A stretch of DNA of 64,000 nt from Acipenser ruthenus (GCF_902713425.1 NC_081190.1:99331571-99395570); one strand, 5' to 3'; numbered from the stretch's first letter, positions 32,344 through 45,318 are shown. The notes: generated by a model from the sequence alone, not told the origin. A program made the numbers and translations.

Positions 32344-33013
32344 TCTTTCTGCAGCTTGACAGGGGGCGCTAGTTCCCTTGTTATTTATGTTACTAACCTG
32401 GAAGCTGTAAGTCTAAACATCGTTTTCTTTTTTTTGTTTTTTTATTGTCCCATTCCACACACGAACAAGTATTGTATCAGCCTTTACTGGTTTTGAAAAC
32501 TGAGTTAGGACAGAAAGGGTTATCGTATTATATTCTAAGCCGAAACTACCAGTAGCGGTCCGATACAAACAAATGTGAACAGGGTTAAGACAAAAGTACT
32601 GACGAGTTTTGCTAGTTATGGTTAGTTTAATTAATTAAAAAAAGAAATAAAAGTTGATGAAGTACTTTTTATTATAGTAACAGAACGAGACATGTTTTAA
32701 AGCCACAAACTGCGTGTTTAGATTATTGTGCCAAACAAGAGAACAAAACGAGCATATCAACCAAGAACGGATTTAGTGACCCGTTCATTCGTTCGAGTTT
32801 ATTTATATTATGTGTGACCTTAACAAATGTTTGACCAATGTTTTGCTTGCTTTCTTTTTTAAAGTCGTACATTTGTTACATTTTTTTTTATTTCGTTTAC
32901 GCAGACGTGTATACAGACCCGTCGCTTCTTTTGCGGAACATCTCACATGCTGCTGCACGAATGACGTCGTCCTGTGTAAATCCTGGCATCTTGTCCTCCA
33001 ATGATAAAGGCGC

Positions 33014-33195
33014 ATGCAAATATATACCGAGAGGCATTACGGGAATGCAATTTATAAATACTTATACTGAAAACTGAAGGAACCCATTACACCCAACAGA
33101 CTGGAAAGTGCGATATGATAACAATGAAAATGTTATATTAGGAAAAGAGTGTTTCTTTAAATTGCAGATGTAGGCACCGTTTCTTTGAAAAATGT
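33014..33195 (+). promoter_or_regulatory. U1 promoter, unit 8
   Basis: Octamer, SPH site and PSE unchanged. Confidence 0.82.
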
Positions 33196-33234
33196 CTCTT
33201 GTGGACGGGTGACGACTCGCAATGTGTACAACTC

Positions 33235-33398
33235 ATACTTACCTGGCAGGGGAGATACCATGATCAGGAAGGTGGTTCACCCAGGGCGAGGCTCGGCCAT
33301 TGCACTCCGGCTGTGCTGACCCCTGCGAATTCCCCAAATGCGGGAATCTCGACTGCATAATTTCTGGTAGTGGGGGACTGCGTTCGCGCTCTCCCCTG
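33235..33398 (+). ncRNA. U1 snRNA, unit 8 (stem-loop I T33G)
   Basis: Full-length, majority Sm site. The stem-loop I loop reads GATCAGGAAGG instead of GATCATGAAGG (position 33267), in the region contacted by U1-70K. Seen in this copy only. Confidence 0.95.
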
Positions 33399-33697
33399 AA
33401 ACTATGGTCAAAGACAGAAACAAACACGAACCCGTCGGAGGAAGGAACTCACTCACTAGTTGTTCAACAACTCTCCGGCAGGCGGCTTCGTCACACAGGG
33501 AGTCAGGTTTTCTTTAAAAGGAGCTCAATGTTTTTAGCTTTCTGACTGTCAAATAAATAGCTACGTGGTTCCTGCACATCTATTTCCATGTTTCGTTATT
33601 TTTTATTGACAAGACTAAAAGTAAAGACTCAGCAGTGTCTGTATCAAAGTTTTTATTTTTATTTTAAATAATTGGAAATCATTTTCGAGCTTATCAG

Positions 33698-33944
33698 TTT
33701 TATTTATTTAGTTGATGTTTTTTATTCAGATAAACTGTGCATCACAACTGCTGCTGCTGCTGCTGCAGAGTCACTTACAATAGGACCTGGGTTTTACATC
33801 TCATTTGAAGGAAGGAGCACAAGGAGGTTAAGGGACTTGCTCAGGGACAGGGTCACACACAATGAGCCAGTGGCTGAGCTGGGATTGAACCAGGAACCTC
33901 CCGGTAACAAGAGCTTTTCTTTAACCACCTGACCACTAAGCCCC
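33698..33944 (-). mobile_element. SINE, unit 9 (12-bp deletion, CTG6)
   Basis: Deleted form. Confidence 0.85.
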
Positions 33945-35112
33945 TTAAATCATATCTTGGCAGACAAACACTTTAATTAGACAACATAAAACCACATACA
34001 AGCAGATTTACAAGCAGGGCTGCAATCGTGTTCGCGCTCTCCCCTGATGTTATAGTCAAAGTTAAAAACACAGGTATTGAAAGCAATTAGCGATTATCTA
34101 TATATCTCCAGCAGGTGGCTCTGTCAGACTGGGAATGAGATTTTGTTTTTTCTTTCGGAGCGTATAATGTTCTAGAAAGTACCAAAGTGTTTTATGTACA
34201 TGTATTGTGAAGTGTTTCATCTTGAGAAGACAAAGTAACGAGTCAGCGGCACGTGTATCAAAGTTACAAAGTTGCTAATATTAAAGAAGACGAGGTTCAG
34301 CGGTACAGTTGTTTTTTTAAAACATAGTGTTTCAGTTCTGTACAGACGTTCTATGTCGTTATCCGTTATTGATTCAGCTTTATTTAGATGATTGCCTTTA
34401 CCTTGTTTTAATTTCCCGTTCCTCTGAGATACGAATCTACCAGCTTTACATCTTTTTTTTTTTTTTTAACGTATTCTCATTTTGTTGATCATTAATGCAC
34501 ATTTCTGTACTGTGGGTGTTGTCGAGCGATTGAAAACGAGACATTTTGTGTTTGAATTGAAAGTGATGGTCTCGAGGAGTCGAACAGGTCACAATAAGCC
34601 TTCATCCATGTATCATGTAACCACATGTATGCTGTCTCTAACTGGAGGAGAGGGACCCTTGCCGTACTGCTCAGCCTAAAGAACCACACGAGTTGTTTGA
34701 AAGGGGGATTTATTTTGTAGAATAAACATCAAATTGGTTTCAGGGCATACAGTCCTCCAACGGCAACACAGCTCAGTAGTACAGCTGAGATCCATTACAA
34801 CACTGCTGCAGATTCAAACTAAAAGAGGGTAATATACAAAATGGATGCCTTTGAGAACTTAACACTTTCAATGCCAACGTGTGGCTACTACTTTGTGAAC
34901 ATACAATTTCGCAAGAATCTAATGGCACTTTTAATGCTGCTATATACACACACAGACACACGGACACACGGGCCCGCACACGTGGAGCCCAGAGCTGCTT
35001 AAATGTTAACGTTTGTGACAAATTAGAGATCTGGAAATCCCTCCCCCAACCTGTCATTGCATGAATGATATTAACTTAATACTATGAAAGAGATAAACCA
35101 AGATTGTCGTTC

Positions 35113-35233
35113 GCTTACGGCCATACCACCTTGAGAACGCCCGATCTCGTCTGATCTCGGAAGCTAAGCAAGGTCGGGCCTGGTTAGTACTTGGATGGGA
35201 GACCGCCTGGGAATACCAGGTGCTGTAAGCTTT
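35113..35233 (+). rRNA. 5S rRNA, unit 9
   Basis: Majority 5S sequence. It has the AAGATTGTCG upstream flank also seen in unit 2. Confidence 0.97.
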
Positions 35234-35903
35234 TCTTTCTGCAGCTTGACAGGGGGCGCTATTTCCCTTGTTATTTATGTTACTAACCTGGAAGCTGTAA
35301 GTCTAAACATCGTTTTCTTTTTTTTGTTTTTTTATTGTCCCATTCCACACACGAACAAGTATTGTATCAGCCTTTACTGGTTTTGAAAACTGAGTTAGGA
35401 CAGAAAGGGTTATCGTATTATATTCTAAGCCGAAACTACCCGTAGCGGTCCGATACAAACAAATGTGAACAGGGTTAAGACAAAAGTACTGACGAGTTTT
35501 GCTAGTTATGGTTAGTTTAATTAATTAAAAAAAGAAATAAAAGTTGATGAAGTACTTTTTATTATAGTAACAGAACGAGACATGTTTTAAAGCCACAAAC
35601 TGCGTGTTTAGATTATTGTGCCAAACAAGAGAACAAAACGAGCATATCAACCAAGAACGGATTTAGTGACCCGTTCATTCGTTCGAGTTTATTTATATTA
35701 TGTGTGACCTTAACAAATGTTTGACCAATGTTTTGCTTGCTTTCTTTTTGAAAGTCGTACATTTGTTACATTTTTTTTTATTTCGTTTACGCAGACGTGT
35801 ATACAGACCCGTCGCTTCTTTTGCGGAACATCTCACATGCTGCTGCACGAATGACGTCGTCCTGTGTAAATCCTGGCATCTTGTCCTCCAATGATAAAGG
35901 CGC

Positions 35904-36085
35904 ATGCAAATATATACCGAGAGGCATTACGGGAATGCAATTTATAAATACTTATACTGAAAACTGAAGGAACCCATTACACCCAACAGACTGGAAAGTG
36001 CGATATGATAACAATGAAAATGTTATATTAGGAAAAGAGTGTTTCTTTAAATTGCAGATGTAGGCACCGTTTCTTTGAAAAATGT
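35904..36085 (+). promoter_or_regulatory. U1 promoter, unit 9
   Basis: Octamer, SPH site and PSE unchanged. Confidence 0.82.
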
Positions 36086-36124
36086 CTCTTGTGGACGGGT
36101 GACGACTCGCAATGTGTACAACTC

Positions 36125-36288
36125 ATACTTACCTGGCAGGGGAGATACCATGATCATGAAGGTGGTTCACCCAGGGCGAGGCTCGGCCATTGCACTCCGG
36201 CTGTGCTGACCCCTGCGAATTCCCCAAATGCGGGAATCTCGACTGCATAATTTCTGGTAGTGGGGGACTGCGTTCGCGCTCTCCCCTG
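36125..36288 (+). ncRNA. U1 snRNA, unit 9
   Basis: Full 164-nt majority U1; the downstream flank has a private change (AACTCCCTCACTAG). Confidence 0.96.
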
Positions 36289-36587
36289 AAACTATGGTCA
36301 AAGACAGAAACAAACACGAACCCGTCGGAGGAAGGAACTCCCTCACTAGTTGTTCAACAACTCTCCGGCAGGCGGCTTCGTCACACAGGGAGTCAGGTTT
36401 TCTTTAAAAGGAGCTCAATGTTTTTAGCTTTCTGACTGTCAAATAAATAGCTACGTGGTTCCTGCACATCTATTTCCATGTTTCGTTATTTTTTATTGAC
36501 AAGACTAAAAGTAAAGACTCAGCAGTGTCTGTATCAAAGTTTTTATTTTTATTTTAAATAATTGGAAATCATTTTCGAGCTTATCAG

Positions 36588-36648
36588 TTTTATTTATTTA
36601 GTTGATGTTTTTTATTCAAAGCAACTTACAGATAAACTGTGCATCACA

Positions 36649-36694
<46 letters not shown>

Positions 36695-36870
36695 AGTCAC
36701 TTACAATAGGACCTGGGTTTTACATCTCATTTGAAGGAAGGAGCACAAGGAGGTTAAGGGACTTGCTCAGGGACAGGGTCACACACAATGAGCCAGTGGC
36801 TGAGCTGGGATTGAACCAGGAACCTCCCGGTAACAAGAGCTTTTCTTTAACCACCTGACCACTAAGCCCC
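36588..36870 (-). mobile_element. SINE, unit 10 (full tail, CTG15)
   Basis: Full-tail form with the longest uninterrupted CTG tract in the window. Confidence 0.85.
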
Positions 36871-38041
36871 TTAAATCATATCTTGGCAGACAAACACTTT
36901 AATTAGACAACATAAAACCACATACAAGCAGATTTACAAGCAGGGCTGCAATCGCGTTCGCGCTCTCCCCTGATGTTATAGTCAAAGTTAAAAACACAGG
37001 TATTGAAAGCAATTAGCGATTATCTATATATCTCCAGCAGGTGGCTCTGTCAGACTGGGAATGAGATTTTGTTTTTTCTTTCGGAGCGTATAATGTTCTA
37101 GAAAGTACCAAAGTGTTTTATGTACATGTATTGTGAAGTGTTTCATCTTGAGAAGACAAAGTAACGAGTCAGCGGCACGTGTATCAAAGTTACAAAGTTG
37201 CTAATATTAAAGAAGACGAGGTTCAGCGGTACAGTTGTTTTTTTAAACCATAGTGTTTCAGTTCTGTACAGACGTTCTATGTCGTTATCCGTTATTGATT
37301 CAGCTTTATTTAGATGATTGCCTTTACCTTGTTTTAATTTCCCGTTCCTCTGAGATACGAATCTACCAGCTTTACATCTTTTTTTTTTTTTTTTTTAACG
37401 TATTCTCATTTTGTTGATCATTAATGCACATTTCTGTACTGTGGGTGTTGTCGAGCGATTGAAAACGAGACATTTTGTGTTTGAATTGAAAGTGATGGTC
37501 TCGAGGAGTCGAACAGGTCACAATAAGCCTTCATCCATGTATCATGTAACCACATGTATGCTGTCTCTAACTGGAGGAGAGGGACCCTTGCCGTACTGCT
37601 CAGCCTAAAGAACCACACGAGTTGTTTGAAAGGGGGATTTATTTTGTAGAATAAACATCAAATTGGTTTCAGGGCATACAGTCCTCCAACGGCAACACAG
37701 CTCAGTAGTACAGCTGAGATCCATTACAACACTGCTGCAGATTCAAACTAAAAGAGGGTAATATACAAAATGGATGCCTTTGAGAACTTAACACTTTCAA
37801 TGCCAACGTGTGGCTACTACTTTGTGAACATACAATTTCGCAAGAATCTAATGGCACTTTTAATGCTGCTATATACACACACAGACACACGGACACACGG
37901 GCCCGCACACGTGGAGCCCAGAGCTGCTTAAATGTTAACGTTTGTGACAAATTAGAGATCTGGAAATCCCTCCCCCAACCTGTCATTGCATGAATGATAT
38001 TAACTTAATACTATGAAAGAGATAAACCAAGACTGTCGTTC

Positions 38042-38162
38042 GCTTACGGCCATACCACCTTGAGAACGCCCGATCTCGTCTGATCTCGGAAGCTAAGCAA
38101 GGTCGGGCCTGGTTAGTACTTGGATGGGAGACCGCCTGGGAATACCAGGTGCTGTAAGCTTT
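38042..38162 (+). rRNA. 5S rRNA, unit 10
   Basis: Majority sequence. The 5S-to-U1 distance in this unit is 887 rather than 892 bp, owing to a small deletion in the U1 promoter region. Confidence 0.97.
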
Positions 38163-38832
38163 TCTTTCTGCAGCTTGACAGGGGGCGCTATTTCCCTTGT
38201 TATTTATGTTACTAACCTGGAAGCTGTAAGTCTAAACATCGTTTTCTTTTTTTGGTTTTTTTATTGTCCCATTCCACACACGAACAAGTATTGTATCAGC
38301 CTTTACTGGTTTTGAAAACTGAGTTAGGACAGAAAGGGTTATCGTATTATATTCTAAGCCGAAACTACCAGTAGCGGTCCGATACAAACAAATGTGAACA
38401 GGGTTAAGACAAAAGTACTGACGAGTTTTGCTAGTTATGGTTAGTTTAATGAATTAAAAAAAGAAATAAAAGTTGATGAAGTACTTTTTATTATAGTAAC
38501 AGAACGAGACATGTTTTAAAGCCACAAACTGCGTGTTTAGATTATTGTGCCAAACAAGAGAACAAAACGAGCATATCAACCAAGAACGGATTTAGTGACC
38601 CGTTCATTCGTTCGAGTTTATTTATATTATGTGTGACCTTAACAAATGTTTGACCAATGTTTTGCTTGCTTTCTTTTTGAAAGTCGTACATTTGTTACAT
38701 TTTTTTTTATTTCGTTTACGCAGACGTGTATACAGACCCGTCGCTTCTTTTGCGGAACATCTCACATGCTGCTGCACGAATGACGTCGTCCTGTGTAAAT
38801 CCTGGCATCTTGTCCTCCAATGATAAAGGCGC

Positions 38833-39009
38833 ATGCAAATATATACCGAGAGGCATTACGGGAATGCAATTAATAAATACTTGAAAACTGAAGGAACCCA
38901 TTACACCCAACAGACTGGAAAGTGCGATATGATAACAATGAAAATGTTATATTAGGAAAAGAGTGTTTCTTTAAATTGCAGATGTAGGCACCGTTTCTTT
39001 GAAAAATGT
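38833..39009 (+). promoter_or_regulatory. U1 promoter, unit 10 (5 bp shorter)
   Basis: Octamer, SPH site and PSE are present, but 5 bp are lost just after the SPH site (AATACTTGAAAAC instead of AATACTTATACTGAAAAC). This brings the distal element to -216. A nearby T-to-A change gives AATTAATAAAT. Confidence 0.82.
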
Positions 39010-39048
39010 CTCTTGTGGACGGGTGACGACTCGCAATGTGTACAACTC

Positions 39049-39212
39049 ATACTTACCTGGCAGGGGAGATACCATGATCATGAAGGTGGTTCACCCAGGG
39101 CGAGGCTCGGCCATTGCACTCCGGCTGTGCTGACCCCTGCGAATTCCCCAAATGCGGGAATCTCGACTGCATAATTTCTGGTAGTGGGGGACTGCGTTCG
39201 CGCTCTCCCCTG
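39049..39212 (+). ncRNA. U1 snRNA, unit 10
   Basis: Full 164-nt majority U1. The downstream flank has three ACTC steps (ACTCACTCACTCACTAG). Confidence 0.96.
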
Positions 39213-39515
39213 AAACTATGGTCAAAGACAGAAACAAACACGAACCCGTCGGAGGAAGGAACTCACTCACTCACTAGTTGTTCAACAACTCTCCGGCAGG
39301 CGGCTTCGTCACACAGGGAGTCAGGTTTTCTTTAAAAGGAGCTCAATGTTTTTAGCTTTCTGACTGTCAAATAAATAGCTACGTGGTTCCTGCACATCTA
39401 TTTCCATGTTTCGTTATTTTTTATTGACAAGACTAAAAGTAAAGACTCAGCAGTGTCTGTATCAAAGTTTTTATTTTTATTTTAAATAATTGGAAATCAT
39501 TTTCGAGCTTATCAG

Positions 39516-39762
39516 TTTTATTTATTTAGTTGATGTTTTTTATTCAGATAAACTGTGCATCACAACTGCTGCTGCTGCTGCTGCAGAGTCACTTACAATA
39601 GGACCTGGGTTTTACATCTCATTTGAAGGAAGGAGCACAAGGAGGTTAAGGGACTTGCTCAGGGACAGGGTCACACACAATGAGCCAGTGGCTGAGCTGG
39701 GATTGAACCAGGAACCTCCCGGTAACAAGAGCTTTTCTTTAACCACCTGACCACTAAGCCCC
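39516..39762 (-). mobile_element. SINE, unit 11 (12-bp deletion, CTG6)
   Basis: Deleted form. Confidence 0.85.
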
Positions 39763-40931
39763 TTAAATCATATCTTGGCAGACAAACACTTTAATTAGAC
39801 AACATAAAACCACATACAAGCAGATTTACAAGCAGGGCTGCAATCGCGTTCGCGCTCTCCCCTGATGTTATAGTCAAAGTTAAAAACACAGGTATTGAAA
39901 GCAATTAGCGATTATCTATATATCTCCAGCAGGTGGCTCTGTCAGACTGGGAATGAGATTTTGTTTTTTCTTTCGGAGCGTATAATGTTCTAGAAAGTAC
40001 CAAAGTGTTTTATGTACATGTATTGTGAAGTGTTTCATCTTGAGAAGACAAAGTAACGAGTCAGCGGCACGTGTATCAAAGTTACAAAGTTGCTAATATT
40101 AAAGAAGACGAGGTTCAGTGGTACAGTTGTTTTTTTAAAACATAGTGTTTCAGTTCTGTACAGACGTTCTATGTCGTTATCCGTTATTGATTCAGCTTTA
40201 TTTAGATGATTGCCTTTACCTTGTTTTAATTTCCCGTTCCTCTGAGATACGAATCTACCAGCTTTACATCTTTTTTTTTTTTTTTTAACGTATTCTCATT
40301 TTGTTGATCATTAATGCACATTTCTGTACTGTGGGTGTTGTCGAGCGATTGAAAACGAGACATTTTGTGTTTGAATTGAAAGTGATGGTCTCGAGGAGTC
40401 GAACAGGTCACAATAAGCCTTCATCCATGTATCATGTAACCACATGTATGCTGTCTCTAACTGGAGGAGAGGGACCCTTGCCGTACTGCTCAGCCTAAAG
40501 AACCACACGAGTTGTTTGAAAGGGGGATTTATTTTGTAGAATAAACATCAAATTGGTTTCAGGGCATACAGTCCTCCAACGGCAACACAGCTCAGTAGTA
40601 CAGCTGAGATCCATTACAACACTGCTGCAGATTCAAACTAAAAGAGGGTAATATACAAAATGGATGCCTTTGAGAACTTAACACTTTCAATGCCAACGTG
40701 TGGCTACTACTTTGTGAACATACAATTTCGCAAGAATCTAATGGCACTTTTAATGCTGCTATATACACACACAGACACACGGACACACGGGCCCGCACAC
40801 GTGGAGCCCAGAGCTGCTTAAATGTTAACGTTTGTGACAAATTAGAGATCTGGAAATCCCTCCCCCAACCTGTCATTGCATGAATGATATTAACTTAATA
40901 CTATGAAAGAGATAAACCAAGACTGTCGTTC

Positions 40932-41052
40932 GCTTACGGCCATACCACCTTGAGAACGCCCGATCTCGTCTGATCTCGGAAGCTAAGCAAGGTCGGGCCT
41001 GGTTAGTACTTGGATGGGAGACCGCCTGGGAATACCAGGTGCTGTAAGCTTT
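40932..41052 (+). rRNA. 5S rRNA, unit 11
   Basis: Majority sequence with intact control regions and terminator. Confidence 0.97.
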
Positions 41053-41722
41053 TCTTTCTGCAGCTTGACAGGGGGCGCTATTTCCCTTGTTATTTATGTT
41101 ACTAACCTGGAAGCTGTAAGTCTAAACATCGTTTTCTTTTTTTTGTTTTTTTATTGTCCCATTCCACACACGAACAAGTATTGTATCAGCCTTTACTGGT
41201 TTTGAAAACTGAGTTAGGACAGAAAGGGTTATCGTATTATATTCTAAGCCGAAACTACCAGTAGCGGTCCGATACAAACAAATGTGAACAGGGTTAAGAC
41301 AAAAGTACTGACGAGTTTTGCTAGTTATGGTTAGTTTAATTAATTAAAAAAAGAAATAAAAGTTGATGAAGTACTTTTTATTATAGTAACAGAACGAGAC
41401 ATGTTTTAAAGCCACAAACTGCGTGTTTAGATTATTGTGCCAAACAAGAGAACAAAACGAGCATATCAACCAAGAACGGATTTAGTGACCCGTTCATTCG
41501 TTCGAGTTTATTTATATTATGTGTGACCTTAACAAATGTTTGACCAATGTTTTGCTTGCTTTCTTTTTGAAAGTCGTACATTTGTTACATTTTTTTTTAT
41601 TTCGTTTACGCAGACGTGTATACAGACCCGTCGCTTCTTTTGCGGAACATCTCACATGCTGCTGCACGAATGACGTCGTCCTGTGTAAATCCTGGCATCT
41701 TGTCCTCCAATGATAAAGGCGC

Positions 41723-41904
41723 ATGCAAATATATACCGAGAGGCATTACGGGAATGCAATTTATAAATACTTATACTGAAAACTGAAGGAACCCATTACA
41801 CCCAACAGACTGGAAAGTGCGATATGATAACAATGAAAATGTTATATTAGGAAAAGAGTGTTTCTTTAAATTGCAGATGTAGGCACCGTTTCTTTGAAAA
41901 ATGT
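41723..41904 (+). promoter_or_regulatory. U1 promoter, unit 11
   Basis: Octamer, SPH site and PSE unchanged. Confidence 0.82.
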
Positions 41905-41943
41905 CTCTTGTGGACGGGTGACGACTCGCAATGTGTACAACTC

Positions 41944-42107
41944 ATACTTACCTGGCAGGGGAGATACCATGATCATGAAGGTGGTTCACCCAGGGCGAGG
42001 CTCGGCCATTGCACTCCGGCTGTGCTGACCCCTGCGAATTCCCCAAATGCGGGAATCTCGACTGCATAATTTCTGGTAGTGGGGGACTGCGTTCGCGCTC
42101 TCCCCTG
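41944..42107 (+). ncRNA. U1 snRNA, unit 11
   Basis: Full 164-nt majority U1 with 3' box. Confidence 0.96.
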
Positions 42108-42406
42108 AAACTATGGTCAAAGACAGAAACAAACACGAACCCGTCGGAGGAAGGAACTCACTCACTAGTTGTTCAACAACTCTCCGGCAGGCGGCTTCGT
42201 CACACAGGGAGTCAGGTTTTCTTTAAAAGGAGCTCAATGTTTTTAGCTTTCTGACTGTCAAATAAATAGCTACGTGGTTCCTGCACATCTATTTCCATGT
42301 TTCGTTATTTTTTATTGACAAGACTAAAAGTAAAGACTCAGCAGTGTCTGTATCAAAGTTTTTATTTTTATTTTAAATAATTGGAAATCATTTTCGAGCT
42401 TATCAG

Positions 42407-42467
42407 TTTTATTTATTTAGTTGATGTTTTTTATTCAAAGCAACTTACAGATAAACTGTGCATCACA

Positions 42468-42498
<31 letters not shown>

Positions 42499-42674
42499 AG
42501 TCACTTACAATAGGACCTGGGTTTTACATCTCATTTGAAGGAAGGAGCACAAGGAGGTTAAGGGACTTGCTCAGGGACAGGGTCACACACAATGAGCCAG
42601 TGGCTGAGCTGGGATTGAACCAGGAACCTCCCGGTAACAAGAGCTTTTCTTTAACCACCTGACCACTAAGCCCC
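42407..42674 (-). mobile_element. SINE, unit 12 (full tail, CTG10)
   Basis: Full-tail form; the CTG tract ends CTGAGTC without the terminal CAG. Confidence 0.85.
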
Positions 42675-43843
42675 TTAAATCATATCTTGGCAGACAAACA
42701 CTTTAATTAGACAACATAAAACCACATACAAGCAGATTTACAAGCAGGGCTGCAATCGCGTTCGCGCTCTCCCCTGATGTTATAGTCAAAGTTAAAAACA
42801 CAGGTATTGAAAGCAATTAGCGATTATCTATATATCTCCAGCAGGTGGCTCTGTCAGACTGGGAATGAGATTTTGTTTTTTCTTTCGGAGCGTATAATGT
42901 TCTAGAAAGTACCAAAGTGTTTTATGTACATGTATTGTGAAGTGTTTCATCTTGAGAAGACAAAGTAACGAGTCAGCGGCACGTGTATCAAAGTTACAAA
43001 GTTGCTAATATTAAAGAAGACGAGGTTCAGCGGTACAGTTGTTTTTTTAAAACATAGTGTTTCAGTTCTGTACAGACGTTCTATGTCGTTATCCGTTATT
43101 GATTCAGCTTTATTTAGATGATTGCCTTTACCTTGTTTTAATTTCCCGTTCCTCTGAGATACGAATCTACCAGCTTTACATCTTTTTTTTTTTTTTTTAA
43201 CGTATTCTCATTTTGTTGATCATTAATGCACATTTCTGTACTGTGGGTGTTGTCGAGCGATTGAAAACGAGACATTTTGTGTTTGAATTGAAAGTGATGG
43301 TCTCGAGGAGTCGAACAGGTCACAATAAGCCTTCATCCATGTATCATGTAACCACATGTATGCTGTCTCTAACTGGAGGAGAGGGACCCTTGCCGTACTG
43401 CTCAGCCTAAAGAACCACACGAGTTGTTTGAAAGGGGGATTTATTTTGTAGAATAAACATCAAATTGGTTTCAGGGCATACAGTCCTCCAACGGCAACAC
43501 AGCTCAGTAGTACAGCTGAGATCCATTACAACACTGCTGCAGATTCAAACTAAAAGAGGGTAATATACAAAATGGATGCCTTTGAGAACTTAACACTTTC
43601 AATGCCAACGTGTGGCTACTACTTTGTGAACATACAATTTCGCAAGAATCTAATGGCACTTTTAATGCTGCTATATACACACACAGACACACGGACACAC
43701 GGGCCCGCACACGTGGAGCCCAGAGCTGCTTAAATGTTAACGTTTGTGACAAATTAGAGATCTGGAAATCCCTCCCCCAACCTGTCATTGCATGAATGAT
43801 ATTAACTTAATACTATGAAAGAGATAAACCAAGACTGTCGTTC

Positions 43844-43964
43844 GCTTACGGCCATACCACCTTGAGAACGCCCGATCTCGTCTGATCTCGGAAGCTAAGC
43901 AAGGTCGGGCCTGGTTAGTACTTGGATGGGAGACCGCCTGGGAATACCAGGTGCTGTAAGCTTT
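43844..43964 (+). rRNA. 5S rRNA, unit 12
   Basis: Majority sequence; the U1 that follows has the A125C Sm-site variant. Confidence 0.97.
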
Positions 43965-44634
43965 TCTTTCTGCAGCTTGACAGGGGGCGCTATTTCCCTT
44001 GTTATTTATGTTACTAACCTGGAAGCTGTAAGTCTAAACATCGTTTTCTTTTTTTTGTTTTTTTATTGTCCCATTCCACACACGAACAAGTATTGTATCA
44101 GCCTTTACTGGTTTTGAAAACTGAGTTAGGACAGAAAGGGTTATCGTATTATATTCTAAGCCGAAACTACCAGTAGCGGTCCGATACAAACAAATGTGAA
44201 CAGGGTTAAGACAAAAGTACTGACGAGTTTTGCTAGTTATGGTTAGTTTAATTAATTAAAAAAAGAAATAAAAGTTGATGAAGTACTTTTTATTATAGTA
44301 ACAGAACGAGACATGTTTTAAAGCCACAAACTGCGTGTTTAGATTATTGTGCCAAACAAGAGAACAAAACGAGCATATCAACCAAGAACGGATTTAGTGA
44401 CCCGTTCATTCGTTCGAGTTTATTTATATTATGTGTGACCTTAACAAATGTTTGACCAATGTTTTGCTTGCTTTCTTTTTGAAAGTCGTACATTTGTTAC
44501 ATTTTTTTTTATTTAGTTTACGCAGACGTGTATACAGACCCGTCGCTTCTTTTGCGGAACATCTCACATGCTGCTGCACGAATGACGTCGTCCTGTGTAA
44601 ATCCTGGCATCTTGTCCTCCAATGATAAAGGCGC

Positions 44635-44816
44635 ATGCAAATATATACCGAGAGGCATTACGGGAATGCAATTTATAAATACTTATACTGAAAACTGAAG
44701 GAACCCATTACACCCAACAGACTGGAAAGTGCGATATGATAACAATGAAAATGTTATATTAGGAAAAGAGTGTTTCTTTAAATTGCAGATGTAGGCACCG
44801 TTTCTTTGAAAAATGT
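44635..44816 (+). promoter_or_regulatory. U1 promoter, unit 12
   Basis: Elements intact. Upstream of the octamer the unit carries an ATTTAGTTTACG marker (others ATTTCGTTTACG) shared with unit 13. Confidence 0.82.
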
Positions 44817-44855
44817 CTCTTGTGGACGGGTGACGACTCGCAATGTGTACAACTC

Positions 44856-45019
44856 ATACTTACCTGGCAGGGGAGATACCATGATCATGAAGGTGGTTCA
44901 CCCAGGGCGAGGCTCGGCCATTGCACTCCGGCTGTGCTGACCCCTGCGAATTCCCCAAATGCGGGAATCTCGACTGCATCATTTCTGGTAGTGGGGGACT
45001 GCGTTCGCGCTCTCCCCTG
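44856..45019 (+). ncRNA. U1 snRNA, unit 12 (Sm-site A125C)
   Basis: Full-length with the CATTTCTGG Sm-site variant. The flank GGAAGGAAGGAACTCACTAG is the same as after units 7 and 17. Confidence 0.95.
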
Positions 45020-45318
45020 AAACTATGGTCAAAGACAGAAACAAACACGAACCCGTCGGAGGAAGGAAGGAACTCACTAGTTGTTCAACAACTCTCCGGC
45101 AGGCGGCTTCGTCACACAGGGAGTCAGGTTTTCTTTAAAAGGAGCTCAATGTTTTTAGCTTTCTGACTGTCAAATAAATAGCTACGTGGTTCCTGCACAT
45201 CTATTTCCATGTTTCGTTATTTTTTATTGACAAGACTAAAAGTAAAGACTCAGCAGTGTCTGTATCAAAGTTTTTATTTTTATTTTAAATAATTGGAAAT
45301 CATTTTCGAGCTTATCAG

